NCBI GenBank assembly: GCA_947177115.1
Contig: CAMWTG010000178.1
Location: 1-6,000, forward strand
Length of the DNA stretch: 6,000 nt
Origin: an uncultured Clostridia bacterium
GTDB taxonomy: Bacteria; Bacillota; Clostridia; Oscillospirales; Oscillospiraceae
Reading direction: 5' to 3'
A program made the translations under genes and the position numbers. Position 1 is the stretch's first letter. Each line of letters begins with the position of its first letter. This document shows positions 5,786-6,000 of this stretch, in pieces. The notes beneath the pieces were generated by a model. The model ran no database searches. It had not been told where the DNA came from and saw only the letters and a list, made by a program, of their open reading frames with translations.

Positions 5786-6000
5786 TTGAGACAAAACATG
5801 CGGTCCGCCGCTGCGCTGGTATTGGCGGTCCTGCTGCTGTGCGGGTGCCGGGGGAAACCGCTGCCGGAGGGCATGGACGAGGAAACGCTGCTGAAAAACG
5901 GCAGGGACATAGTCGTCCTGATGACAGGTGGGGATTATCCGGCGGTCCTGGGCCGCATGCGGGAGGACGAAGCCGCCAATGTCACGGAGCAGGATATCCG
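5786..6000 (+). CDS. Putative lipoprotein, possibly DUF3887-like (3' end beyond window)
   Basis: The first 71 codons are seen; the frame is still open at the window edge. The start is taken as TTG 5786 because AGGGAGGAG (5767-5775) ends 10 nt upstream; an in-frame ATG at 5798 would be 22 nt away and would shorten the signal peptide. The N-terminus is a lipoprotein signal: MRQNMRS, then a hydrophobic core AAALVLAVLLL, and a lipobox L-C-G-C with the lipidated cysteine at residue 21. The mature part is acidic, with KNGRDIVVLMTGGDYPAVL followed by VTEQDI, a pattern reminiscent of DUF3887-type lipoproteins of Bacillota in which a short helical segment with a GDY-like turn follows the lipobox. That family link is tentative. 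It is the first gene of the T-box-controlled transcript, so alanine starvation should raise its expression. Nothing visible gives a biochemical function. Confidence 0.75.
   Translation, partial: MRQNMRSAAALVLAVLLLCGCRGKPLPEGMDEETLLKNGRDIVVLMTGGDYPAVLGRMREDEAANVTEQDI

Overview
The window looks like chromosomal housekeeping DNA from a high-GC member of the Clostridia (Bacillota), most plausibly an Oscillospiraceae-type gut bacterium. The supports are the order yhbY - nadD/yqeK - LCP - rsfS, purine-rich Shine-Dalgarno sites, TTG starts, and a T-box leader of the Bacillota type. The taxonomic placement is inference from gene content. No mobile element, CRISPR array, rRNA or tRNA gene was seen.

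All genes lie on the + strand. Positions 82-5442 form one compact, probably co-transcribed block: a YhbY-type ribosome-assembly RNA-binding protein; a single polypeptide joining NadD (NAD synthesis) to a YqeK-type HD hydrolase (Ap4A hydrolysis); two tandem, diverged LytR-CpsA-Psr (LCP) cell-wall glycopolymer ligases with different low-complexity tails; and RsfS, the ribosome silencing factor. The first LCP gene overlaps the end of nadD/yqeK by 14 nt and the other gaps are about 40-80 nt. The block ends at a near-ideal intrinsic terminator (5449-5486) just after rsfS. It combines ribosome assembly and silencing, NAD/Ap4A metabolism and envelope polymer attachment, a common growth-linked grouping in Clostridia.

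The 343-nt stretch without a gene (5443-5785) is fully explained. It holds the terminator, a strong sigma-A-type promoter (TTGACA, 16 nt, TATAAT), and a complete T-box riboswitch: Stem I with K-turn, a specifier loop reading GCC (alanine), Stem II/III helices, the 14-nt T-box sequence and a terminator with T-tract. The first gene after it is not an aminoacyl-tRNA synthetase but a small predicted lipoprotein, which starts at a TTG codon at 5786 and runs off the window. This pairing is the most noteworthy point here. The second is the tandem LCP pair, which keeps short identical motifs at both the cytoplasmic N-terminus and the extracellular C-terminus although the sequences between have diverged.
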